Source: Aptenodytes patagonicus (taxonomy: Eukaryota > Chordata > Aves > Sphenisciformes > Spheniscidae). Taken from it: 64,000 nucleotides of DNA. A program made the translations under genes and the position numbers. Shown in pieces: positions 29,288-40,374 of this stretch. The stretch is from contig NC_134949.1 of NCBI RefSeq assembly GCF_965638725.1, forward strand, positions 103,894,586 to 103,958,585. Reading direction: 5' to 3'. Numbering within the stretch: position 1 is the first letter of the stretch; each line of letters opens with the position of its first letter. Below the pieces are notes generated by a model that searched no databases, was not told the origin of the DNA, and worked only from the letters and a program-made list of their open reading frames with translations.

Positions 29288-32200
29288 TGGTATGCCACCC
29301 CTATGCTCATCTCTAGCGAGCCTGGTTTTATCCCCTTCCCACTTCGAACCTAGTTTAAAGCCTTCTCAATGAGCCCTGCCAATTCATGGGCAAGAATCCT
29401 TTTCCCCCTGTGAGACAGCTGAACTCCAAATGATGGGAGTTACCAAGTCTCCAGCATCACCTTGTATCTGCCATGGGTTCAGCTCAGCTACCTGCCTATA
29501 GAGGTACCTAGCCGCCTAGTGTCATAGAAACAGCCTGAAAAGGCACTTTTGAGCCAGATCCTGGGTGTTTAGTTAGTTGCTTCTATAGCACTGGGCTCAG
29601 GCAATGTGCTTGGCTGTGCTTGTTCCACGGCAGAACCCAAGCCAGTCCTAAAACCTCCACTGGGCTGAAGCTGACTGGAGTCGAGTAGAATGCATGAGAA
29701 GACTTGCCTCCTCTTTGTCATGTGAAGGTGAAGTTGGTCATGCAAATCTTCCAAGGAAATGTATAGCTTTTGCCTTTTCAGTGGGACTTTCTACATTTCT
29801 ATGATTGCAAGGGGCTGAGGCCTGCACAGCAGGTATCAGGAGAGGTGGTGTTTCAGGAAAGAGCCTTTAGCAACTGATCCAAGCTGTGGGACGTGCTAAA
29901 TGAAGAAAAAGCCACTGCTCATCCTTGTGCGAGGTAAACACACCTTAAATATAGCACATAGCCTTCCATCAGACAGCCCTTTGCCAGGGATCTCCTTCCA
30001 TTATGGAGGAAAACGGCATTATGCCATAGCCAGCAGATGATTGATACTGAGAGCTCCAGGGGAATGCCTGGGTTATTGAGGAAGCCAGGTTCTGAGGATT
30101 TCCAGGTCCCTCAAAGAGCTGCCACAAAGACAAGCTGTTCTCCTCTCCCTGGCAGCCGAGTTGCATTCCACAAAGTACCGGAAGTATAAGTGCATGTCTG
30201 CTTCTACCTCTGCCAAGGGGTCAGAAAGGCAGGACTTTCCAAAGCAGGCTTTGTGAAAGCAAGTTAGTATTATATCATACTTTGTTCATGTGGGATTTTA
30301 TAAACCAGCATGTACTGGGCCTTAGACTAGACCACAGACTTAATCTGAGTGCACCTCTGCTGGCTTTAGAAGTGAATAATGAAGCTTCAGAAAGATGGAC
30401 GTGCAGTTTTATTTCTTGCTGGCAACTTAACCTGGATCATGCCCTCTGGTTCCTTGTTTGTATGATCCTGCCAATGATTTGGCATATTGAACAGATGGCA
30501 AGGAGTCTCAAAGATACTATGTTCCCAAAAGTTTCTTAAAAGGTGGGGCTAAAGAGAGGGGATGATGCTTCCAGAGCTCCTCCAGCAGAGCCAGCAATAT
30601 GAACATACCAGTTACTGGGCATCTGAGAACCCACAGAGGTGTCTTGAGAGGATACGACTGGTGTGGCCGTTGTGGCACTGTTGCCCCTGTACTGACTTCA
30701 GCTCTACAAAGGTCCTGGGCATGGTGTGCAGCGGCTGGGATGTTAGGGCTATAGTAAACAGGGAAAATAGCCATGCTGCTTAGCATCTGCCTGGATATAT
30801 GAAAGCTGTATGCGGCTACAGCCAAATGCAGATTCTGAATGCAAGTACAGTAGTACTAACCTCCCCTTTGGTGTTCAGGTACATCCTCTTTCTTTCTTTC
30901 CCCAACCTTGTTTGCTCATTTCCTCCATGTTTTGTTCCCTCTGCCTCCCCGCTTTCATTTCCCGTTCTTTCCTTCAGGAGTATTTCCTTGCCTTTGCCAT
31001 CTAGACTGATGTTTTTCTCTGCAGCTCTAAAGGACCATGCTCTTTTGTGTTCATCTCTCTGAGGGAGAGTGGGGATATGTTGCTGTGGTGCATCCCTGAA
31101 TCATCTGCTGAGAGCTCAAGCTGCAGAACTCCAGCCCAGTGCCCACTACAGATCATCTGCAAGGCTGGCACCACACACACATGCACACAAATGTTTTGTA
31201 GTCTCTTTCCTCATGAGAAAAGACAATATGCAAGGAAACTAAGCATCTCTGATGGGGAAATGACTCTGAAGAGACATTCAGATTCCCCTTGCCAAAGCAG
31301 AAGGGACAGATTTTCTTTCTAAATAAGATGGTTTTGGTCTGCTTTCTCCTGAGCGGCTGCTTGCTATCATAACATGAATACTGCTATGAGTTCCAGGCAA
31401 GCGACCACTGTGCTGAACATTGTACCTAGTATGAAGCAAAGTCATTTCTCAAGGTAACTATGATGGGATTCATCTTTAACACCCAGGCTAGCCACCCTGG
31501 ACTTGAGAAACAGATACCTAAAGAATGCAATTTATCTGACCTACTTGAGACATGCATTTTAGAATAAGGAGAACCTGAAGGTACCCATTTCTCACCATTA
31601 GCTGTAAAGGAAAGAGCAGCTCACCTAAGACATGAGAATTAGGCAAGATGAATGTATAAAAGTATTGGCCAGGTAGGTAGGGGCTGAGAGAAATGAGGTA
31701 ATGGCAGCTCCCTCTAGTGATGGGCTAAGGAAAGAGGGAGGAAGCCACAGCAGATAGTTGTAGTCATTATTTAATCAAGAGACAGATGATGGGTCCTCAA
31801 GATCTCTGTAACAACCATTCTCACATAACTTATGTTTTTGTGAAAACAGTTCCAGGATGGATTTTAATCTTGATTTTGTTACTCGTATAACATCTCTGCC
31901 TTTGCATAAGAATAGTCTTTGGATTACAGTTATCAGGATGGATCCAATCCACTCTAATTGTGGTTTATATCCTTGTGCAGGCTCCTAGTCTATAGTCATG
32001 CACCTTTCCTGCCGTGTGACTACTGGAGTCAACCAAGTCTCATGCTGAGGTCCCTGGTGTGTTATCCACAGTGTCCAGTCCCTCTGAAGCTGTCTCTTCT
32101 AGTAGCTGTACCAATAGTGAGTGACCGGGCTTCTTGAAGTATTTATTTAAAGCAGAATCATTGCCATGAGATGAGTCTTCCAGCAATGAAAAGGATAATA

Positions 32201-35130
32201 TGTCTTTCTACTTTATTGGGTGTTTGGCCTTCTTCCACAGGGACAGACCTTACCAGCTGTTTTCTGTCACTGCCCACTCTCTTCACCCCAGCAGCCCATC
32301 ACTGTGGGCTGACAAGCCTCTTCCCCTAGCTCAGAAATGTCCACCTCTAATGTTTCAGGGAGAGCCCCTTCAGAAGCTGAGCTCTGAGGGCCCAGCCTGA
32401 CAGAAGTATACATTTTCTTTAGAAATAAGACGTTAAGGTCCTTTTGAAGCTGATGGCTTTTCCTGTAGCCTTTCGGGTGCGTGCTGAGGTGTCCTTGCCT
32501 GGTGCCATTATCTTTTTCATTATCTTTTTCTTTCTCTCTTCCTTTCCGTCTCCCACAGTCCCCTGCATTCATCCAGAAAGGTCTTTTTTAAGTCACTATT
32601 CATTAAATTCCACTTCCTCGACCTGATTGTATACAATGTCAACAAGAACTCTCGGGACCCTTGGGCATGGCATTGCTGTGTTTAAACCGTCCCTTACCTT
32701 CTGTCAGTGGTTGCAGCAGCATGTCATCTGGGTGTCACCTCTTCCCAACTCAACTGAGACCGACGTTTCAGTGGTGAGAGATGTTGTCCAAGTCTTGGGG
32801 AGTAGCAGGGAAGGTGCTGCAGGCTGTCTTAGGTGGAGGGTGTCCGGCAAAAGTAAGAGAACTTCTTGTGTGTTGCAGTACTGGGTGCGTCCTTCATCAA
32901 GCCCTTCAGTGGCAACACTGAAGGAGGAGTTGCTTTCACACTGAGACTGACAATCCAAGCACAAAGAAGTGAGATCTAGTTTGTACATTTGCAACTCTTC
33001 CTGACGTCTCTGTTTAATCAAAGCTGTACACCCCGCAGGCTTTCCCTGGAGTTCACTGCAGCTCCTGCCTTTTGTTTGAAGAAAATTTGTTTGGTTTAGT
33101 GTAAATATAACTTAGCCTTTCTGTGACTATAGCCAAGACATCCTCCTTTAGTGCGAATGGAGGATACAAGCAGCAACAGCATCAGTACTGCCTACACCGT
33201 GTTCTGCTGATCTGCTCTTGGGAGGCTTATGCAGCATGGGGTGGTGTTGTCCAGAGTGCTCTACCCAAACAATGCTGAGGAGGGTGAAAAGGTGGCATAT
33301 AGGAACAGAACAGCTACTGCATGGCCAGGTACAGCTGTCTGGTAGCTAAACACATCCAGCCCGCTAAACAGCATGTTAATGCTACATTTTGAGTCAAGGT
33401 CCCACTCTGGCAACCCTTCAGGCCCCAAGCTGAATTTCTTTGGACCACCTGCATATGTGTACTTGGAGAGAAGCTTCATATTCACAGATGAAGGATGCTT
33501 TAGGCGCTTCAAGAGGAACTGAAGTTGGAAGTTCTGGGATTTTAAAAAGGGCCACTCTGGCTATTGGACCTTGTGAAACTGCTGCTTTTCCCATGATCTC
33601 AGGGGAGTGGGAAAGAGGGAGTTGTTTTGGGTAGATGAGCAAAGGCTTTGAGGCTAGGTGAGCTGTGAGTGTAGTTCTGCCATTGCTACCTTGCTTTATC
33701 ACTTCAGGAGCATAGCTGTGCGTCACTCCCATGTTCTTAGTGCTGGGGTGGCCACACTCCGCCTGTGCGGACAAAGCGTTTGTGTCCTGGGTGGTAAGGA
33801 TGGGACTTTCTGTCTATGTAGGTGATGGGGTTTCCCTGGGTAGCCCTTGTGCTGCTCTGTGGGACCTACAGCCTCTCCCTCTTCAGCCCCAGCCCTGCAC
33901 TTCCCTGCCTGCGGCTACCAGATGCTGTGCTCACTGCTGTTGATTCAGGGCGGGGAAAAATCCATGTGCTTTCAGATTCACGTGCTGCCATTGGAGGGAG
34001 GCACGTGCTTCCTGAAGGGCCTTGGAGACCCTCTGCCTACCTCTAGGATTGGGAAACACATATTTTGTGCATCTTCCACTCAGGCCTGTTAGGAGAGCAG
34101 CTCCCTACTTCAGCCACCGGTGCAGTGGGTTTTGGCAGCTGGAGTTGTCATTTTTCCCAGCTTAGATGTATTTAACAATTGGCTGCAGCAATGGCTGTTT
34201 AATTCCCTTGCTAACATTTCCAGGGCAGCTATTTAATTTTTTTTTTAAACCCTCTTGCTTCTGGAAATCCTGTAATCGAATCCAAGCTCTGTCAATCTAA
34301 TTAGTTTTGAAGTGCAGCTTCTCCATAACTTGGAGACCTAAATAAGCAGCTTAATATTAAAACCTAGCTTCTCTCCCAACACGTAATACTGTTCTGTATT
34401 CCCCCACAGAAGTTCCTACTGAACAACAGCCCACTGTGATTGCTCTCCCTCTTTCCCTCTCTTAACCTCCCTCCTCTGTTCCCCGGCCTCTGCCCTCTCT
34501 GTGTCCATCGGGAACCAAAATGACCAGGCGCAACCCTCTGCTGCTCTGCTTCAAACGGTCTTTCGTGATGCTGCTTGCTCAAAAGATGCTGATGCCGCTT
34601 CGAATGCCAGTGCAGAGAGGTCCGGGGGCGGTGCATAGCAGCTCCTGGTGCTGTGCAGGAGCCGAGCTGGGCAGGGGGGCTGCGCTTGCAGACTGCATGG
34701 TGATGTGATCGGCCCCATGTGTGCTGTGGCGGGGGATTGCTGGGATTTACAGAGGGCAGGCTGCGCTGCCCCGGCGCCAAGCCCCGCAGCCAGAGGAGCA
34801 TGACCTGATGCGGCGCAGGAAAGGACAGCTGCTGAGCAATGCCTCTTTGCCGAGGTGCCACACGCGCTGGCTCGTTCCTGGGGTGCTGCGAGGAGCTGGC
34901 AGGGAGGAGATGAATTAGCTCCCTCGGTGCAGCATCCCTCCTGGTCCCCAGCAGCACGCTGTGCCCCTGAGCTTTCTGCCACCTGCAGTGAAGGTGAGAT
35001 GTCCAGGAGATTTATGTCAGAAATGCACTGTTGGCCCAAACTACAAAGGCTGATGGTGCTATGGCTATAGAGGAGTGAGGCTTTTCAGCCTTTTTGTGCG
35101 GGTAGAAGATTTTAAAAAATAAATAAATAA

Positions 35131-35144
35131 GGGGGGGGGGGGGG
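35131..35144. repeat. Poly-G run
   Basis: Fourteen Gs after an (AAAT)n stretch, in intergenic simple sequence. Confidence 0.9.
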
Positions 35145-36276
35145 CTAAAGAGCACTTTTTATTAGGATAAGATACATGAGGCATGTGGTTCAGGCTCTAC
35201 TTAGGTTCTGTTGGTGGAGCAGGTTCAGAACGGGTGTGTTTGCCTGCTGCTGCGGCAGTGAAACAAGAATAACCCATCCCACTTTCCTGAAGGACTTTGG
35301 TGTCTCTGTAGTGCCCTGGCCCATTTTTTTCTTGTTTGACTTTTTACAGTAGGAATGATAGTGCGAATGAGAGCAAATGCCAGTTCACCAAAAAAGAGCT
35401 GTGGGCATTCTCCTCCTAGGCCAGCCCTGGCTGCTCACTGCTGAGAGCTGCCAGAGTCCTAGAAAGCTGCAGTTACACAGGATGGGTGTTTCTCTGCTTC
35501 CCAACCTGTTTTGCTCTTAGATTTGAATTGCCTTTTTTAAATTATTTGTTTCAGTTTCTGTACCAATGATAGTGTGTTTTTTTGGTGCAAAACAATTGCA
35601 ACAGCCTTTTTGTGCTGCTGTGGGTTTTGCTTATGAAGACCCTGTCCTTGCCGTGCATTGGAGCCATGTCCCACGAGGGCCCAGGACACGCAGGATTTGA
35701 GTAACAGAAGCAGTCCTTCCCACCGCCATGAGAAAAGGTCGCTATTTTCTTCACCTTTGCTAGGCTTCCCCCTGGTTTTGTGGCTGTCTGCTTTCCCTGG
35801 GACTGGCAGGTGGTTTAGTTCTGCAGTACGTCAGTGGGGTGATCTTTATCCACTGAGATCTCGCTTGGCTCCAACAGCCCAAGGTGAAAGCCCATGTAGC
35901 TGCGAGGTGATCTCCCAGCAAAGCGAGCCTGGCTCCGGCAGGAGCTGGAGGATTCGGGCATTTGTGCTCTGTCAGGAGGTTTCTGCCCACGAGAGCATGC
36001 CCGGGGGATCACGGCTGAGCCGGCCAGCCTTGGGGAAGCCAGGCAGCCGGCCAGCTCCCGCTCCGTAATTGGGGGAAGTAACCAGCCGCCTTTGATGTCT
36101 GAGCTGGGCTGAGAAAACTTGACGGCAGACTTCAAAGTCTGTTGTGCCCGCTCGCCTGATTATCTGTAGGCTTCTAGTGCGTCCCCCAAGACTACTAGAT
36201 TATCCCAGCTAATGCTGTGCTCTTCCCTGCGTCTCCCCACCCTGCCTGGCACCAGCCCCTTGCTTTTGAGGCTGCA

Positions 36277-36303
36277 ACCTCCCTCCCTCCCTCCCTCCCT
36301 CTC
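36277..36303. repeat. (CCCT)n microsatellite
   Basis: About six CCCT units within a wider pyrimidine-rich stretch (36277-36317). Confidence 0.9.
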
Positions 36304-39273
36304 CTCCTGCCCCTCCCTGGTCACTGTGAGGACGTGGCAATGACATTTCTGGGCAGGGGACATGTCTCCTGAGATCTGTGAAGCAAAGGCAGAGGAGGCA
36401 TTTTTGGACAGCTTGCCTATAGCCTGCACCCCTGGGCTGTATTCCCCCTCCCCGTTTGATCGCAAGAGCAGCCTGAAATGCAGGGAGCTCTTTGCAGCTG
36501 CTCTTTGCAAGGCACCGAGGTGTTTATAGCCAAGAAGGCACCGTGTGCCTTTCCTCCAAAAAGCCTTTGGGGAGCAGGGCTCCCATCCATGCTGTTCCAG
36601 GGAAGGTCATGCAAGGAGAGGGCTGTGTTGTCTTTGCCCCCTTCCTGGCACCTTGCTGCCTCAAATTAGTCTCTAGCTCCCTCGCCACCTGCTCCTTGGT
36701 GTTCGGGGACCCCCAGGGTGCTCGTCTGTGTGAGTAGAGATGCAGAGGGCAGGTCACTGCTGATGGCTGGCTTGCTCAGATGGGGGTGGGGAGGCGGCAG
36801 AGCCATGGAGTTGAGCAGAGGCCCCAGAGCTCATACTCCTCCCAAAGCAGCTTGCTTTCACCTGGGATGTTGCAGAGCGATGCCAAAAGCTCATGGAGGA
36901 ACCCTCCCTTTTAAGAGCTGGGCTTTTTTCCCCCTAGAGGAAGCAACCTCAGCAGTGGCTGAAAACCGTTCCTGTGCAAAGCTGGATTTGCCCAAGACAT
37001 GGTTTGAGGTCTGGATTTCTTTGGAAGTTGAGGTTTGTTGCTACTTTTCAGGAGTCAGGGTGGGCTGTGTCCTCTGCTGCAATGGGTGGAAGCCAGCAAA
37101 GAGAGTGGCAGCTGTGGGCAGAGGAGACCAGCATCACCTGCTGCTCAGGAGCCTTGCTGCCTAACCCCAGGCACCCAAATGGGGTGAGGGGGCTCACGGG
37201 GGCCATGTAGCCAGGCAGGGGATCTGGGCTGCAGCCTCTCCCCTATGCTTGCCTAATTGCTTTTGGGTCTCGGCAGTCTGTTCCCTCTGAAAACCAACAC
37301 TGACCATGGGTTCACCTCCTTCCTCCTCAACGGCTTCCTCCGTAGCATGTCTACCCTACTTGTGGGAGGATCCTGCCCTACCCCCATCCCTCCCCAGGCT
37401 CCTTGCGGTGTGCAGGCAGAGCGTCCGGTCAGCCATTGTCTGTCTGCGAGGTTTCAAAGTCGTCATGGACATTGCAGATTGCTGCTGTGCTCTTTTAATT
37501 AGAGTTTAACTGTACCCTACCTGCACTGGGCTTGGTAATGCTTTCCATGCTGTATTTTGGTGGTGTTTTTCTGGAAAGCTTTGGCCCAAAGTGGCTGAGC
37601 AGCATCCAAAAAGGGTGCCCACAAAGGGATCCAGGGAGGCAGAGGGAGGGAGAATGGGTACAGAGGCATGCAATTAAAGATGGTCATCACCCACGTGAAA
37701 GCCAAAGCCAGTGCTGTGGGCAGCCTGACCTCTGGTCTTGTGCTCTAAAGTGGGAGATGGTGGTACCCTGCTGAGGTGTGCTGAGGTGGCCCTGCTGCTC
37801 AGGTCGGGGGCTGTGCTGAGGGCTGGGGGTCAATAGCATTTAATCCCCATGGCCCTGGTGCAGTGCTTCAGCTCACCAGGCTAGGTGCACGGGCACACGC
37901 ACTGCCTAGCTTGGAGGAGGTGAGTCCTTTGCTCACTGTGGGTACGGGCAGGGACCCTCTGTGCTATCCAAGAGTTGTATTTCCCCCTTGCTTCCTGTCC
38001 TGTGTCTTCCCCGGGAAAATAGGGCAAGGGGATCTTTTCTTCCTGTGGATCTGGCTTCACTGATGTGGTTTCTAATGGCAATGCTGTCTTTGTAAAGGAT
38101 TCTCTGATCCTCTTCCTTTACCCTGCCTTGAGTGGTCTATAGCCCTGCCCTATGTCTGGTTGCACTGATTTCCCAGGGAGGAAGAGAATAAGTTTTAGAC
38201 TGCGCAGTCCAAGGAAGAGGGAGCTGCTGGTTTTGTCCACAGAGGAGCATCATTGCTGGTGATAGGGCTGGGCCAGGCAATCCTATTCTCCCCGGTTTCT
38301 CTATTGCAAATGTAAAAAGCGACTCATGCATCATTAGAGTTGCAAGCTTGGAGTTAAACTGTCCCCGTGTGTGCGTTTATGTGCACACTGATTGTCAGAA
38401 GCTCACTGAGGTTGAACTCCAAGTTTCCTTTCTATTTACTCTGTTGCTGCAGCAGAGATGCTTTTCCCTCCTCCAAAGTGGTAAGTGGGTTGGCTTACTG
38501 TCAGCAGAATCATCCCTGGGGCACTACTGGCAGCGGGTTGCTCTTGGAAAGCAAACCTCTTCATCCCTTACCTCTGAGATGGGAAGTTTTCATCCTGCAG
38601 CAGTGAACAGAAGCCTACCACGCAGTTATGGCTATGTGCATGTCCATGTCCTACTGCCATGGGACACGTGTCCTCCTCACCAACAGGTGTGCTGGGGCAC
38701 TCCTCCACCGCTCGCCAGCCTCTGCTGTTTCTGCTCGCCTCCTCTGAGGAGCCAGCGCATGGGTTTCAGCCCTGTGTTGCAGCCTCTTCCCCCAAAACAG
38801 GTGCTGCTCCTTTGCTCCATTTCATTGCAACGAAATGGGTTGGGTGGCAGAGGACAGGTAAGATCCTGCAGGAACGTCTCTGCCTGCTGCGACAGCCTGT
38901 CCCCTCAGCCTGGATTTGGCTTTCTGGAGAGCTGCATGGTGCTATGGGGGCTGCGCGCGCAGGCTGATGAGGAGCTGGATAATGGAGGCGCGAGCCTTGC
39001 AGCGAGGAGTCTCTGCCTCCATCTCCTGGCCCCGCAGGCCGTCATATGAATCCGTTTATTAAATGGCGAAAGGAGGGACCTCGTGTTTTCGTTCGTTACA
39101 TGAATCTCTTTCCCTCTAGAAGTCCGTGGGATCAAGCAAAAGGATTTGTTTTACGGTTGGTTTTTGCTTGTGAATCCCTGAGCTAATTTAGTCATTCAGT
39201 CGATGCCCCAGCAGCATGGTGAGAGCAGCATGGCTCAGGGGTAAATGCTTTGTGCTGCCCTCTCTTCTGAAGG

Positions 39274-39292
39274 AAAAAAAAAAAAAAAAAAA
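39274..39292. repeat. Poly-A run (19 A)
   Basis: An uninterrupted A-run about 1 kb upstream of CD101. No retroposed gene body is recognisable next to it. Confidence 0.85.
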
Positions 39293-40319
39293 GAGGCAAA
39301 CCAAACCCCCCTCCAAAAACCCCAAACAAATCCTTTCAGAGAGTGTCTCTGGTTTGAGCCCCTTGCTAGTGTTTGGCTGCATGCCCGAGAGGCTGGGTTT
39401 CCCCTACCTGGGATGCGCCCCTGTCAGCCTCCCACCATGCCCCTGGCACCTGCCGGCAGGAGCAGCAGCATGCCCCAGGCCACGCAGTGCCGACGGTGTG
39501 ATGCCACGCAGCAGCCAGTGCAACCGCAGCGCTTGCCTCTGGGGCTGTGGCCAGCAGCCTCCTGGCCTCAGCCCTCCCAGTGCAGCTCCCTGTGGTCTCA
39601 CTGCCCCTGAGCAGTGCTGGTCCGGGATCCTCTGTATCCAGGTGCCTGCCCTGCCGATAAGCTGCCTGGGTTGGGCTGGCTGTTATGACGGAGGGTTTCC
39701 TGCCCATGTAGCCGATGGGCTGGTGGGGGTGCTGTGGGAGAGACACCACACTTGGGGTGCCCCACTGCACCCCGAGGCAGAGCTTGGTCAGCCGTCCTCG
39801 GGGAGCACTATGCCAACCCAACCTGTACCTGAGGCATCATGCTGCTGTCTGCAGCTATGGGAAATAAATAGCTGCAGGGAGCTTCAGCCCTAGAAATCTG
39901 GTCACATCCCTCCTGGGGGTCCAGCCCCTCACCCCCTGTGTTAGCAGGGAGCAAGCTACTCCATGCAACAAAGTTGGAGTCGTGAGGCAGAGGGTTAGCC
40001 TGTGAGCTGCTGACGGACAGCAAAGCCACAGCCGGTAGCGTTGGGCACCTGGCACGCACACAGCGGCAGAAGGGGCCTTGGGCATCACCCTTGCCCAGGC
40101 GCTGTGGGGCCTGGGTGCCGGCTGTCACCTCCCAGAGGCGTGTTACTTTGCTGTTGCACCCCACTCCCTGACGTCTCCCTGCTGTTTCTAAGCAGAGGAA
40201 ACCACTGCCGCCAGGCGGCTTCCTCCCAGCTGCTTTCAAAATAGCGGGGTGGCTGTTGCCATCGCCCATGTGAGCCTCCACCACCCCTCTGGGAGAGGAC
40301 CCAAGGAGAGCCATTTCCC

Positions 40320-40374
40320 ATGGGGCTGGCACGGTGCCTGGCGGCTGCCTTCCTCCTCCTCCACCTCCTCCTGG
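40320..40374 (+). CDS. CD101: CD101 exon 1: signal peptide
   Basis: The ATG at 40320 opens MGLARC followed by a Leu/Ala-rich hydrophobic core. The exon ends at CTGG|GTGAGT (40374/40375) in phase 1. Joined to exon 2 it reads ...LLLG-LSTG-Q, with likely cleavage before the Gln that starts the mature protein. The start context has G at +4 but no purine at -3. No other in-frame ATG with a signal-like stretch was seen just upstream of exon 2. A 5' untranslated exon further upstream cannot be excluded. Confidence 0.88.

Larger units (their letters stand above)
26427..29525 (-). mobile_element. CR1 LINE retrotransposon, 5'-truncated, decayed
   Basis: A 3.1-kb CR1 copy on the minus strand. Its 3' end lies at the left, with the ATCATAGAATCATT-type tail expected of avian CR1. 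Going 5' to 3' on the minus strand: an endonuclease part (29287 to 28529; motifs ITETRWGD, RRGGGVALYVREC, VGDFNFPDICW); a linker and early reverse transcriptase part (28371 to 27610; STGPDGIHPRVL, YKKGQKEDPGNYRPVSL); the RT core (27605 to 26730; [31 protein letters not shown] and the active-site variant FADDTKLGG); and a C-terminal end (26712 to 26497). Frame breaks between these blocks show it can no longer make a full ORF2 protein. ORF1 is missing, so the 5' end (about 29525, approximate) is truncated. Confidence 0.92.
29526..40319. other. Intergenic DNA upstream of CD101
   Basis: About 10.8 kb between the CR1 and the CD101 start codon. No exon with a recognisable domain was found. Open frames of up to about 230 codons (for example near 38.3-39.1 and 39.2-39.9 kb) have low-complexity, Pro/Ser/Cys/Trp-rich translations typical of chance frames in GC-rich DNA. 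The stretch contains a 14-G run, a CCCT repeat, a 19-A run and an AT-rich island (34140-34380). CD101 promoter elements must lie near its right edge, but no TATA box or CpG island is obvious. Confidence 0.7.

Noticed and set aside
39274..39292. The poly-A runs here and at 63525 as tails of processed pseudogenes
   Set aside because: No gene-like sequence precedes either run and no target-site duplication is visible.
38348..39893. Open frames of 233 and 225 codons upstream of CD101
   Set aside because: Compositionally biased (Ser, Pro, Cys, Trp), overlapping frames on both strands, no domain and no splice structure.
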